This document shows positions 17,388 through 26,958 of a stretch of DNA of 64,000 nucleotides, piece after piece; position 1 is the first letter of the stretch, and every line of letters begins with the position of its first letter. A program made the position numbers and the translations under genes. The notes beneath the pieces are model-generated. The model searched no databases. It was not told the DNA's origin and saw only the letters and a list, made by a program, of their open reading frames with translations. Location of the stretch: positions 1-64,000 of the forward strand of contig JAFCCU010000007.1 in NCBI GenBank assembly GCA_017610005.1. The letters are read 5' to 3'. The DNA is from Candidatus Woesearchaeota archaeon (GTDB lineage: Archaea; Nanobdellota; Nanobdellia; Woesearchaeales; B29-G15).

Positions 17388-18103
17388 AAAAAGCAATAGT
17401 TGCCAGAAGCCTAATAATGATTACATTAGCTGTTGTATTTATATTCTCTTTAATGGGCTTAGGAATGCAAGTTCTACCAAGGTTAATGGCTGAAAGTCAA
17501 GAGGATTTATGTCTAAAAACATTGACCTTAATGCACGCTTCAAGGGATTATTCAATTAAAAATAAAGTTGGACTGGATCTTCAAGCTAACCCGTTAACTT
17601 CACCTCAGTGCGATATTCATTTTGAAACAATACAGTTTCCAAAAGATAAAAAAGAGAGTTCAATTTATGCAGATATTGCAGAACAGATGAGGACATGCTG
17701 GAAAAAAACAGGTGCAGGCAATCTTGATCCTTTCGCAGCAAAAGAAGGAGAACGACTCACTCATTGTATAATGTGTTCTAAAATTGATTTTGATGAGAAG
17801 ATAACTGGAGAATGGAAAACATTAACAGGGCTTTGGAATTATTTAGGTTCAACAAAGATGCCTTTATCTGAAGAAACATATATGCAGTACTTTTGTCCAG
17901 ATGTGGATCAAACAAATATTCAGTGCCCTTATCGAGATAATTTTAAAGAAATAAATACCTCTAAGTCTTATTATATTAATATGGTATTTAGTAAAGGCCC
18001 AACTTTTTTTTATTGGTTTCAGACTTCAGGAGATGTCAGGGCACTAGGAATGTTGTCAGTTGATATGATGCCTAGGGCAGAATGCAATTATTTATACAGC
18101 TAA
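17384..18103 (+). CDS. exported cysteine-containing protein, paralogue of the next gene
   Basis: A 239-residue protein with an N-terminal membrane helix (about 9-30) and an external domain. It shares a cysteine pattern with the protein at 18105: C-W (105-106) followed exactly 23 residues later by C-x-x-C and I-x-F (C128, C131), plus two earlier cysteines (43, 76). The shared pattern argues for common ancestry and disulfides outside the cell. Coupled to the peptide gene upstream; the next gene starts one base after its stop. No known family. Confidence 0.8.
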   Translation: MKKAIVARSLIMITLAVVFIFSLMGLGMQVLPRLMAESQEDLCLKTLTLMHASRDYSIKNKVGLDLQANPLTSPQCDIHFETIQFPKDKKESSIYADIAEQMRTCWKKTGAGNLDPFAAKEGERLTHCIMCSKIDFDEKITGEWKTLTGLWNYLGSTKMPLSEETYMQYFCPDVDQTNIQCPYRDNFKEINTSKSYYINMVFSKGPTFFYWFQTSGDVRALGMLSVDMMPRAECNYLYS

Positions 18104-18104
18104 C

Positions 18105-18959
18105 ATGAAAGGGCAATATGATAATGGGGGGTATTTAATTTTATTAGTTATTTCCCTTGGAGTTATTATGGTTTATTTTGGAATTGTTGGAATGCCTGCA
18201 AGAGTGATTGATACCCATACTCAACAGACAGAATGTAAGGCCTCAGTTTATGCAAATGGTATGAGGATCGCTGAAGGCTTTGATTTTTTACAAAGTGCAA
18301 TTGATTGCCCTCCTGCTGAAGTTACTATTGATTCGGAGATTGATGACAAAGTATACTCTACTCTAGCAAATGAAAGTTATGTTTGCTGGGATAATTTTTA
18401 TAGGGGGAAAATGTCTTTATTTGATGTAGAACGCGGAGGAGAAGAACATTTTTGTGTGATTTGCGCTTACATTAACTTTGAAGGAAAAGCAAGAGATAAG
18501 GAATTAAAAGGCTATCCAGAGTTCTTAATGACTGAATTTATCCCTCCAGGAATTAATGAACCTCAGACTTATTATGAATTTTTAACTGAAACAAAACCAG
18601 GAAGTACGGAATTAATTTTAGCAAAAACCCATAATGGTTCAATTAACACTTCTTTGCCTTACGTTGTTTTGTTCTCATATGCCAAAAATAAAGGTTATTG
18701 GGACGAGATGGGTGCCAGCGTTGGTGCAGGAGCAGGCGCTTTTGCAGGAGTGTTAGGAGTAGTATCTTTAGCTTTTTCACCAATAACTATGGGCGCCTCT
18801 GGCGCTATGTATGTAATGTCCCTTGGAATAATTGCGGGCGCAGGCGCAGGAGGAGTATTAAGCCCATTTGTAGATGTCGGATGGTCTCCTGGACTAGAAA
18901 TTATCCCTTTCTCAGAACGAGATTTAGTTGAAGAATTATGCTACCGCTTTGAACAGTAA
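18105..18959 (+). CDS. exported pilin-like protein with C-terminal hydrophobic Gly/Ala region
   Basis: A 284-residue protein opening M-K-G-Q-Y-D-N-G-G-Y, a K-G-Q prepilin-like site, then a membrane helix (about 10-30). Its external domain has the same C-W to C-x-x-C spacing (94-95, 117, 120) as its neighbour. Residues 200-255 are Gly/Ala-rich and hydrophobic (G-A-G-A-G-A-F-A-G-V-L-G), possibly membrane-inserting or oligomerising. Family unknown. The gene is followed by a heptamer-repeat palindrome and a new TATA box, so the operon may have an internal break here. Confidence 0.8.
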   Translation: MKGQYDNGGYLILLVISLGVIMVYFGIVGMPARVIDTHTQQTECKASVYANGMRIAEGFDFLQSAIDCPPAEVTIDSEIDDKVYSTLANESYVCWDNFYRGKMSLFDVERGGEEHFCVICAYINFEGKARDKELKGYPEFLMTEFIPPGINEPQTYYEFLTETKPGSTELILAKTHNGSINTSLPYVVLFSYAKNKGYWDEMGASVGAGAGAFAGVLGVVSLAFSPITMGASGAMYVMSLGIIAGAGAGGVLSPFVDVGWSPGLEIIPFSERDLVEELCYRFEQ

Positions 18960-18962
18960 GTT

Positions 18963-19030
18963 AGAAGTCTGAAGTCTGAAGTCTGAAGTATTTACTTCCT
19001 ACTTCTCACTTCCTACTTCAAACTGTTTTC
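18963..19030. repeat. AAGTCTG repeat palindrome, possible terminator
   Basis: Three copies of a GAAGTCT heptamer (18964-18989) face an inverted run of ACTTCCTACTTC words (18994-19022), followed by AAACTGTTTTCTC. It could form a long hairpin with a T-tract, closing the first part of the pilin-like operon. Same family as the 5S-downstream element. Confidence 0.6.
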
Positions 19031-19040
19031 TCTTGAAAAC

Positions 19041-19051
19041 ATTTATATATC
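19041..19051 (+). promoter_or_regulatory. internal TATA box of the pilin-like cluster
   Basis: ATTTATATATC centred about 26 bp before the ATG at 19072, suggesting a second leaderless start for the downstream part of the cluster. Confidence 0.6.
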
Positions 19052-19071
19052 TCTTGACAGTAGATTACATT

Positions 19072-19218
19072 ATGTTTGTGAACAAAAAAGGAGGCGTACC
19101 CTTTTGGCTGATCCTTTTAATTTTGGCACTTGTTGTACTTGTTGTAGTAATTGCGCTCAATGCTAGGGTGTTTGGTGGGATTATCAATATATTTGAAAGC
19201 TTAGGGGGCGCATTTTAA
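19072..19218 (+). CDS. 48-residue pilin-like membrane peptide
   Basis: Starts at ATG 19072, M-F-V-N-K-K-G-G-V-P-F-W then a strongly hydrophobic helix (about 11-33) and a short tail. N-K-K-G is the recurrent basic-glycine junction of this cluster. Upstream in-frame codons are disregarded because the TATA box at 19041-19051 overlaps them. It abuts the next gene without a gap. Confidence 0.7.
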   Translation: MFVNKKGGVPFWLILLILALVVLVVVIALNARVFGGIINIFESLGGAF

Positions 19219-20640
19219 ATGATGAACAAAGTTGTTGCAATAATTATTGCATTAATTGTCCTTGTTTTTGGTGTGTCTCTTGTTGCGCAAGCCCCTGGGT
19301 TTATTGATATAGATGAACTTTCTGATTTTGCTTTTTGGGCAAAAAAAGAAATTAAAAATTTTGATGAAGAAGCAATCTTGCTAATGGAACTTTATTTTGA
19401 TTCTTTTAATGAACGTACAAAAGCTTGTCAGGAATTGGAATATGATTTTACATGCGCCTGCGAAGCAGTTGAACCTCCAGCGCACCGTGGAGCGCAAGTA
19501 TTATATTATTACAATGAAACTGATAACTTAACTTATGCTTATTTATTCCCTGTAACAGTAGACCTTTCAGCTGTTAAACTTTCTGAAATACCTAATGAAG
19601 ATAAATTTAGTACATTTTCATTTAAAGGTAAATTTGGAACTGGGATTTTAAAATATTCAAGGGATAATTGGTGGCCAGTAGTTGACAAATATTTCTTAAT
19701 GCTGGAACATAGTTTAAGACCTTACAATGGAGATGGAAGAGACCTTAAAGGAACGAAAAATGATATTAGGGGCTGGCCATATAATCAAAAAATAAATGCA
19801 ATTACCTTAAAAACAACTTATAAATATGCAGAACCAGTGGGTCCAGTTGCAGAATGGCAAAAAGAGATTATGGTTCTCCCCCACACCTCTGAAAATTGGG
19901 AGGATATATATTCTGATTCAAAATCCTTGGACTATTGGGAACCATTTAACAAAGAAACAATGTGGATATTAAATGTTATTGATCCAGACACAAGCGAGCA
20001 TTACATAACATTTGCCGACTCCTCAGAGTATATCAAAAGGCCAAATATATACCCCACTAGAGATTTTAATCCCCAAATTGATCGTATGCCAAATTGTTTT
20101 GATTTTGTAAAAGATGCTTCAGAATTAGAAAAAATTGAACACGCATTTAATTCTGCAACAAGGGGCACTAAGATTAATGATCTAAATCTTAGGTATATAC
20201 CAAAAGATGCATATATTAATTTTATCAACCAAGAAGAAAGCAGCGGAAGAAAGTACGTGAGAATTTCAGGAATTAATTTTCCAGAACATCAAGAGGCAGG
20301 AGTTTGGCAATCTGATAAACTCTCATTTGAAATTGATGGGGCTCAAGCAAAGTTGAGGATGGATCCAGAGGAAGAATTTGGGCAAACCTGTCAGGAGCAT
20401 ATTGATGAAAATGGGATTGATAGTTATGTAGAATGCTTTGATACTGAGTGTGAGGTTTGTGTATTTACTGGCAGAAGTGACTCCCCCCCTTACAAAGTAA
20501 CTTTTTTTGAAATAAGACAAAAAGATGACGAATTTATTGCAGGGTTTCATGATTTTGAAGTAAAGGGAAAAGATGTACAAATTGTTGATGATTCAGAGTA
20601 TGACACTAATAATGAATATGTAATTGTGGAGTTGATTTAA
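19219..20640 (+). CDS. large exported protein of the pilin-like cluster
   Basis: A 473-residue protein with an N-terminal signal-anchor helix (about 3-24: V-V-A-I-I-I-A-L-I-V-L-V-F-G-V) and a long external region. It has a C-Q-E-L-E-Y-D-F-T-C-A-C cluster near 73-84 and further cysteines near residues 390-415. This is the largest product of the cluster and could be a tip or adhesin-like component by analogy with pilus systems, which is inference. It has no recognisable enzymatic motif. ATGs at 19219 and 19222 are both possible starts. Confidence 0.8.
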   Translation: MMNKVVAIIIALIVLVFGVSLVAQAPGFIDIDELSDFAFWAKKEIKNFDEEAILLMELYFDSFNERTKACQELEYDFTCACEAVEPPAHRGAQVLYYYNETDNLTYAYLFPVTVDLSAVKLSEIPNEDKFSTFSFKGKFGTGILKYSRDNWWPVVDKYFLMLEHSLRPYNGDGRDLKGTKNDIRGWPYNQKINAITLKTTYKYAEPVGPVAEWQKEIMVLPHTSENWEDIYSDSKSLDYWEPFNKETMWILNVIDPDTSEHYITFADSSEYIKRPNIYPTRDFNPQIDRMPNCFDFVKDASELEKIEHAFNSATRGTKINDLNLRYIPKDAYINFINQEESSGRKYVRISGINFPEHQEAGVWQSDKLSFEIDGAQAKLRMDPEEEFGQTCQEHIDENGIDSYVECFDTECEVCVFTGRSDSPPYKVTFFEIRQKDDEFIAGFHDFEVKGKDVQIVDDSEYDTNNEYVIVELI

Positions 20641-21000
20641 ATGAAAAAAGGGGTTGCGATGAGTTTTGAAGTGATGGTAGCAGCAGCACTTGCATTAATT
20701 GTTTTAATAATAATGGTTTTATTATTTACAAGTAAAATGCAACCTTTTAATACACAAACAAAAGACTGCGCCACAATCGGAGGAGTTTGCACAACAAGCG
20801 ATAAGTGCGGTGTTATGTCTAAAACTGCTTATGAATGCGATGGAGATTTAGTCTGTTGCATCAATTACTGTATTCAAGATGGATGGGATTGCGTAACTCC
20901 TTGCGAGAATGCAGTTTGCAATGGGGCGTGCCCAGAAGGAAGTAAAAGAAAATTTTCAGCAGGTTGCCCAAATAATATGGTTTGCTGCGGGAGTGAATAG
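20641..21000 (+). CDS. pilin-like cysteine-rich protein
   Basis: A 119-residue protein: M-K-K-G-V-A-M-S-F-E-V, then a hydrophobic helix (about 11-30). An external domain follows with 14 cysteines, including V-C-C and C-C-G pairs. The K-K-G start plus a Glu five residues into the helix (S-F-E-V) resembles a type IV prepilin. The cysteine array indicates a small disulfide-bonded knot, similar in style to the protein at 11421. It starts immediately after the preceding stop. Confidence 0.8.
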   Translation: MKKGVAMSFEVMVAAALALIVLIIMVLLFTSKMQPFNTQTKDCATIGGVCTTSDKCGVMSKTAYECDGDLVCCINYCIQDGWDCVTPCENAVCNGACPEGSKRKFSAGCPNNMVCCGSE

Positions 21001-21249
21001 ATGAAAGGACAAAATCAAATGATGTGGATAATAATTGCTGCAGTATTAGCATTACTTGTGTTAGTTATTTATAGTTTTATGACTGGAGGGATTGTAAGAA
21101 AGTTCACTGAGACTATTTTTGGTATAACTGATGAAACAAATTCCCAATTTGAATGTACAGTGCTTCCCTGGGCATCGGGAGACACTAATGGAGATGGAAT
21201 AAAAGACACAGAGGAATGTAAAAAATATGCACCGCAAAATATCCCGTAA
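21001..21249 (+). CDS. small pilin-like protein with EF-hand/dockerin-like calcium loop
   Basis: An 82-residue protein starting M-K-G-Q-N-Q, a G-Q prepilin-like site, then a hydrophobic helix (about 8-27). Near its end, D-T-N-G-D-G-I-K-D-T-E-E has the D-x-N-x-D-G-x-x-D-x-x-E pattern of a dockerin or EF-hand calcium-binding loop. This suggests that calcium stabilises the exposed part. It overlaps the next gene by 23 bp. Confidence 0.8.
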   Translation: MKGQNQMMWIIIAAVLALLVLVIYSFMTGGIVRKFTETIFGITDETNSQFECTVLPWASGDTNGDGIKDTEECKKYAPQNIP

Positions 21250-21865
21250 GGGCCAAGAATCTGAAACCCTTGTAACTTTAGGTTTTATAATTCTAGCTGC
21301 ATTTGCGATATTTTGGTGGGCCTCAAATTATTCACATCAATTGCAAATTTTTACCAACATTAACAATGATGCATTGCAAGATAATTTTGATTTGATTAAT
21401 ACTGAACTTGAGTTAATGAAGGGGGATTTTGCATCAAGTGAAATGGCTCTAAGATTAAGTAGGCCTTCAGCGATAGTTGGATTTAATGCAGATTCAAAAT
21501 ATATTGAGTATTCTAGGGATGGCAAGGAAAGGTTAAAAATCCACAGGCCAGAAGTTTATTGCAGAACAGCATGCCTTTGTTTATACATTAGTAGAGATGA
21601 TTGGGGAGATTATGAAAAGAGACATAAAAATGCAATGTGTGTTGAGTATGATGCCAAGACTGAATTTTATTCAAGAGAGGACCCAGATGATTATAATGTA
21701 GGAGTTCATGTGCAAGTTGAAAGTAAAGATTATGAGAGCTTAGTTTTATATGGGGAGGGGTTTAGAACAAAAGCAATGTATTTGGAAAAACAAGAGTATA
21801 AGGGTAAAAGCTATGTTTATATCGCAGAACTTGATCCAACAGAAAAAAGAAATGAATTTGAATAA
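21227..21865 (+). CDS. pilin-like exported protein with R-K-G-Q cleavage-like site
   Basis: A 212-residue protein with the clearest class III signal of the set: I-S-R-K-G-Q-E-S-E-T-L-V, with Gly9/Gln10 as the predicted cleavage junction and Glu near mature position 4, then a hydrophobic helix (about 15-33). The external domain contains C-R-T-A-C-L-C-L, followed later by an A-M-C-V-E-Y cysteine. It overlaps both neighbours, 23 bp before and 14 bp after, so translation is tightly coupled. Confidence 0.8.
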   Translation: MHRKISRKGQESETLVTLGFIILAAFAIFWWASNYSHQLQIFTNINNDALQDNFDLINTELELMKGDFASSEMALRLSRPSAIVGFNADSKYIEYSRDGKERLKIHRPEVYCRTACLCLYISRDDWGDYEKRHKNAMCVEYDAKTEFYSREDPDDYNVGVHVQVESKDYESLVLYGEGFRTKAMYLEKQEYKGKSYVYIAELDPTEKRNEFE

Positions 21866-22844
21866 AAAAGGGGCAACATCTTGGGCAGCGTCATTTACTC
21901 TAGTTGAAGTGATGTTGGCTTGCATTGCAATTGGGATTATGTTTTACTTTGTTGCTCAAATGGCTGATAATTCTGTAATTCATATGAAGTATTATTCAAG
22001 GGAACTTTCCATGGTAACCTTGCTTTCACAAAATTCACCAGTGCCGTTAATGATTAACTTCTCACCATCAGAAAGAGCTTTTAAACGTTTTAATTACACT
22101 TGGACTAAATCTGTTTTGGAGGTTAAAAAAGCCTCAGGAGGCCCTGGAAAAATATATCCATTTTTTTGGAATCAATTGCTTTGGGATGGTTCATCTTTTG
22201 TATCCACTCCAAATTCTTTATTTTTCATAAATACTCTTGGAAGTTACAGCATTAATGATAAACCACTCGCACTTGTAACTGGCACAAAATGTTCTGACGT
22301 AAATTTACAACCAAAAACTATTTTTCTTGATGCAGGTCATGGAGAAGTAATTGATACTGGATTAATAGAAGGGATAAGAAAAGAAAGTGAATTAACCTGC
22401 AATATTGCAAGAGGAGTTTCAACTTCAAGAAATTTGCAGGATGTTAAAATTAATTCTTCAAGGCCCCAAAATGAAATGGGCACAGTTTTATGTACTAATA
22501 CATTTAGGTATCCAGATGATGAAATTATTTTAAGACGGAAAAGTGCAGAGCTTGTGTTAGAGTTTCAAATAGGGGATAATGATAAAGCAGTTTTTAAGGC
22601 ATATGTTTTTGCCAATTCCCATCTAGCAGAAGCACAGGCAATTGCCTGTAATATTTTAAGAGAGATTAAAAGAAGTTACCCTGATAATGTAGCTATGATC
22701 TTAGTTATTCCAGTAAAAGAAGAGTTAATTGATGCTCCAATAATTAGATTGGAGTTTGGAGGAATTAGAAATAGCACAGCTATGGAAATTTTTGATTCGC
22801 CTGCAGGATTATACAAAGCAATTGCGGGGGTTATCCATGAATAA
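21852..22844 (+). CDS. pilin-like N-terminus fused to a degenerate Amidase_3 (N-acetylmuramoyl-alanine amidase) domain
   Basis: A 330-residue protein. Residues 4-37 read N-K-K-G, then S-F-T-L-V-E-V-M-L-A, almost the bacterial pseudopilin signature, and a hydrophobic helix. Residues about 156-328 follow the Amidase_3 fold in order: I-F-L-D-A-G-H-G (first zinc His163), R-K-E-S-E-L (zinc Glu178), a strand ending S-S-R, R-R-K-S-A-E-L, a strand A-Y-V-F-A-N-S where active enzymes have S-I-H-A-N (second zinc His replaced by Phe253), then I-R-L-E-F-G (Glu301) and the final A-I-A-G-V-I helix. One zinc ligand is missing, so it is probably not a working amidase. Start ATG 21852 overlaps the previous stop. 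Confidence 0.75.
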   Translation: MNLNKKGATSWAASFTLVEVMLACIAIGIMFYFVAQMADNSVIHMKYYSRELSMVTLLSQNSPVPLMINFSPSERAFKRFNYTWTKSVLEVKKASGGPGKIYPFFWNQLLWDGSSFVSTPNSLFFINTLGSYSINDKPLALVTGTKCSDVNLQPKTIFLDAGHGEVIDTGLIEGIRKESELTCNIARGVSTSRNLQDVKINSSRPQNEMGTVLCTNTFRYPDDEIILRRKSAELVLEFQIGDNDKAVFKAYVFANSHLAEAQAIACNILREIKRSYPDNVAMILVIPVKEELIDAPIIRLEFGGIRNSTAMEIFDSPAGLYKAIAGVIHE

Positions 22845-23349
22845 GAAAGGAAGTCATTTTGGATTTGATATGATGAATTTCATTCCAAGGGGGCTTTATT
22901 GGGTGGCTGTAATTGTTTTTGCTATAATGTTTGGTTCAATGGTTCTAAATATTAATATTGATATAATTGATGGTGAGACAAAGTTAATTGCAACTAGCCT
23001 AATTAATTCACCAGATTCATTTATTTACTATGAAAATGGGCGTGCTTATCCAGGAGTTATTGATTATGATAAATTTATTGCAGAAAAAATCCCAAAGGCA
23101 TTTAATATAAATAAAACCGACCAGAAATTCTGGGGGTATAATATAACTTTATTAAAGTTTAATGGCGATAAGATATATTCAATTGTAGAAAATGAAGTAT
23201 GGCACGCCCGCTGGAAGATAATTGCTGGAGCATCGGGTAGAGGTTCAGGTGCTGCGTGGAATGTTGTTACAAAATATTATGTATTAATAAAATATACAGA
23301 TAGAGTAGAAAAGGGAATTTTAATAGTTGATATAACAAGGCCAACATGA
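22837..23349 (+). CDS. pilin-like exported protein
   Basis: A 170-residue protein with start ATG 22837 overlapping the preceding stop. It begins M-N-K-K-G-S-H-F-G-F-D-M-M, then a helix (about 18-38) and an external mixed domain with no cysteines. The lack of cysteine sets it apart from most neighbours. Overlaps the next gene by 4 bp. Family unknown. Confidence 0.8.
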   Translation: MNKKGSHFGFDMMNFIPRGLYWVAVIVFAIMFGSMVLNINIDIIDGETKLIATSLINSPDSFIYYENGRAYPGVIDYDKFIAEKIPKAFNINKTDQKFWGYNITLLKFNGDKIYSIVENEVWHARWKIIAGASGRGSGAAWNVVTKYYVLIKYTDRVEKGILIVDITRPT

Positions 23350-23831
23350 AAAAAGGACAAATACCTACATTTGTAGATTTTTTAGCAGCGTTAGCTTTTA
23401 TCCTTTTTGTAATAATTTTAATGACTCTAATGCGATTTTCCCATGAGGGTTTTAATAGAGATATTACCAATGTGTTTGAAGGTTCAGCAGGCGTTATTAC
23501 TTTGCATACCCTATTAAAAGAAGAAATTGATTTTAAGGGAGCTAATATGTCTTTTAATGAACTTATTGCAAGGTATGCCACTTACACAGATAAAAATTCA
23601 GATGAATTTTTAGCTATTACTGGAAACTTGACAAATATCACAGAAGAACTTGGACTATACAATGTTAATTTTGTTGCTAAGTGGAAACAGAGCACTGTTT
23701 TTAATATAACATCAAACGATGAATTTGATTGCAGTATCAGGTCTGGAAAGCTTCTTATTGCACCGCTTGACGCGATAGGCTCAACAACAGCAAGAAGACC
23801 TATTCAATTGGAGTTGAGATACTGTGAATAA
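23346..23831 (+). CDS. pilin-like exported protein with K-G-Q site
   Basis: A 161-residue protein: M-K-K-G-Q-I-P-T-F-V-D-F, then a hydrophobic helix (about 10-29). K-G-Q is the expected prepilin peptidase site. The external part holds only two cysteines (near residues 134 and 160), a possible single disulfide. It overlaps its neighbours by 4 and 8 bp, marking it as an integral operon member. Confidence 0.8.
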   Translation: MKKGQIPTFVDFLAALAFILFVIILMTLMRFSHEGFNRDITNVFEGSAGVITLHTLLKEEIDFKGANMSFNELIARYATYTDKNSDEFLAITGNLTNITEELGLYNVNFVAKWKQSTVFNITSNDEFDCSIRSGKLLIAPLDAIGSTTARRPIQLELRYCE

Positions 23832-24618
23832 AAAAGGAAGGATATATTTTATGATTGTATCAACCGGAACAATCTGTGCACTAATGCTCATGCTATTTAT
23901 AAGTCATGGAAAATTAATAAATAGTCATGAGAGCTATCTTGCCGGAGTTACAGTCACAGACACTGTTAGAAACATTCAAGGAGTGCAACTTTGGGGAAAC
24001 TATTTAGATACAGCAGGAGAAAGGGCGATGATTCATACACTATATGATTATGATAATTTGCAGCTTACGCCTTTAAATTGTTTAGATGGGTCTGCAATAA
24101 GAGTTATTCCTGGGTGCAGTCCTAACTTTGATATTTTTCAAAATTCTTTAATATTATCATTTGAAGCAAGACTTAAAGAGTATATATCCCTATTAGATGA
24201 AGTAGAGTTTGAACTTTTAGGTAAGGATTTAGAAAAACCTTCCTTTCCAACAGAATTTGAGTATTATATATTTGATGATAGGCTTTATGGGGTCCCTTAT
24301 GAAGATATGACTTTTGTAGATAACTCAATCACTGTTATGTCGCATCCTTCTTTCTCTGTTAAGTTACAATATCCAATATTTGATTGGATTAGTGGAGCCT
24401 ATAAAGAAGCTGAAGCATTAGATTTATTTTGCAAGGGTGAACCCAGTTACATAACATGTTTAAATGATAATATCTCTAATGAAGATGATAGGGCCTATGT
24501 TACATACGGTAAAGTTAGGATTACAACAAAACACAATATTACAAGCTTTGCCAAGAGCGTATTTGGGGGATATACTCCTAAAGAGGAGCCAATTTCTTTA
24601 ATTGTTGCCTTTGAATAA
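23824..24618 (+). CDS. pilin-like exported protein, last gene of the cluster
   Basis: A 264-residue protein with a GTG start at 23824, overlapping the previous gene by 8 bp. It starts V(M)-N-K-K-G-R-I-Y-F, then a helix (about 8-27), then a long external domain with two cysteine pairs (near 90 and 101, and near 204 and 214). It is the last member before the RPA-like gene; a 62-bp gap follows. Function unknown. Confidence 0.8.
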   Translation: MNKKGRIYFMIVSTGTICALMLMLFISHGKLINSHESYLAGVTVTDTVRNIQGVQLWGNYLDTAGERAMIHTLYDYDNLQLTPLNCLDGSAIRVIPGCSPNFDIFQNSLILSFEARLKEYISLLDEVEFELLGKDLEKPSFPTEFEYYIFDDRLYGVPYEDMTFVDNSITVMSHPSFSVKLQYPIFDWISGAYKEAEALDLFCKGEPSYITCLNDNISNEDDRAYVTYGKVRITTKHNITSFAKSVFGGYTPKEEPISLIVAFE

Positions 24619-24680
24619 ATATTTTGTAAAACCCATATTCTTTTAAAAGTAACAATGTTCTAAGTCGCAGGGTGGAAGAT

Positions 24681-26204
<1,524 letters not shown>

Positions 26205-26395
26205 TCAAAAGTCAAAAGTCTGAAGTCAAAAGTCAAAAGTCAAAAGTCAAAAGTCTGAAGTCAAAAGTCTGAAGTCAAAAGTCTGAAGTCAGAAGTCAGA
26301 AGTCAAAAGTCAAAAGTCAAAAGTCTGAAGTCAAAAGTCTGAAGTCAAAAGTCTGAAGTCAAAAGTCAAAAGTCTGAAGTCAGAAGTTGGTAGTA
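26205..26395. repeat. heptanucleotide repeat array downstream of the RPA-like gene
   Basis: Directly after the stop codon, about 190 bp of AAAAGTC, TGAAGTC and AGAAGTC heptamers in near-perfect tandem, then CCAAACCTTATAGCTCAAAA-type words up to the next start. It is not a CRISPR array: the units are 7 bp with no spacers. Confidence 0.92.
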
Positions 26396-26446
26396 AAAAT
26401 AGTCCAGACCCCAAACCTTATAGCTCAAAACCTCAAACCCATCTTT

Positions 26447-26896
26447 ATGAAGTTTAAGACTCATCTTGCTATTGGATTGTTCTTATTTTTATCTGTGGCT
26501 TTTTTAGTGCAAGATGTGGAGTTTTTATTTTTTGGAGTGATTTTGGGAGCGATATTTCCAGATCTTGATATTAAGACTTCAAAGTCAGGGAGGAGATTAC
26601 CTTATTTGGCTGGAATGTTTAAACATCGTGGAATTTTACATTCAATAACCCCTGCAATTATTTTTAGTTTTTTATTGTACTTAGCTAATTTACCCATGTT
26701 GGGTGTTGGCTTTTTGCTTGGCTATTTATCTCATCTTGCAGCTGATTCTTTGACAAAAAAAGGGATAAGATGGTTGTATCCTCTTAAAAAACCAGTTACA
26801 AAAGGGGTATTAAGGTCAGGGGGAATAGGGGATATGATGGTTTTTCTTTTCTTTTCTGCTGCTGATTTGATATTAATTTTCTTCTTGGTCTTTTAG
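26447..26896 (+). CDS. YdjM/DUF457-type membrane-bound metal-dependent hydrolase
   Basis: A 149-residue polytopic membrane protein of four or five helices. The family's polar motifs are visible: F-P-D-L-D-I after the second helix, K-H-R-G-I-L-H-S (His/Arg/His), and G-Y-L-S-H-L-A-A-D-S-L-T. These are thought to form a metal site in the membrane. ATG 26447 is selected; the 20 residues before it are encoded by repeat sequence. The substrate is unknown. Confidence 0.8.
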   Translation: MKFKTHLAIGLFLFLSVAFLVQDVEFLFFGVILGAIFPDLDIKTSKSGRRLPYLAGMFKHRGILHSITPAIIFSFLLYLANLPMLGVGFLLGYLSHLAADSLTKKGIRWLYPLKKPVTKGVLRSGGIGDMMVFLFFSAADLILIFFLVF

Positions 26897-26924
26897 ATAC
26901 CACTAATGAGTAATAATAAACCGT

Positions 26925-26937
26925 TATATTTATAAAT
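26925..26937 (+). promoter_or_regulatory. TATA box
   Basis: TATATTTATAAAT about 28 bp before the ATG at 26959. Confidence 0.5.
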
Positions 26938-26958
26938 GATGAGTTTAAAATTACAAAT

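Noticed and set aside
17274..24618. Archaellum operon
   Set aside because: No ATPase, platform or accessory archaellum genes; the proteins are diverse rather than near-identical archaellins.
26205..26395. Possible CRISPR array
   Set aside because: Units are 7 bp in direct tandem without spacers, and no cas gene is near.
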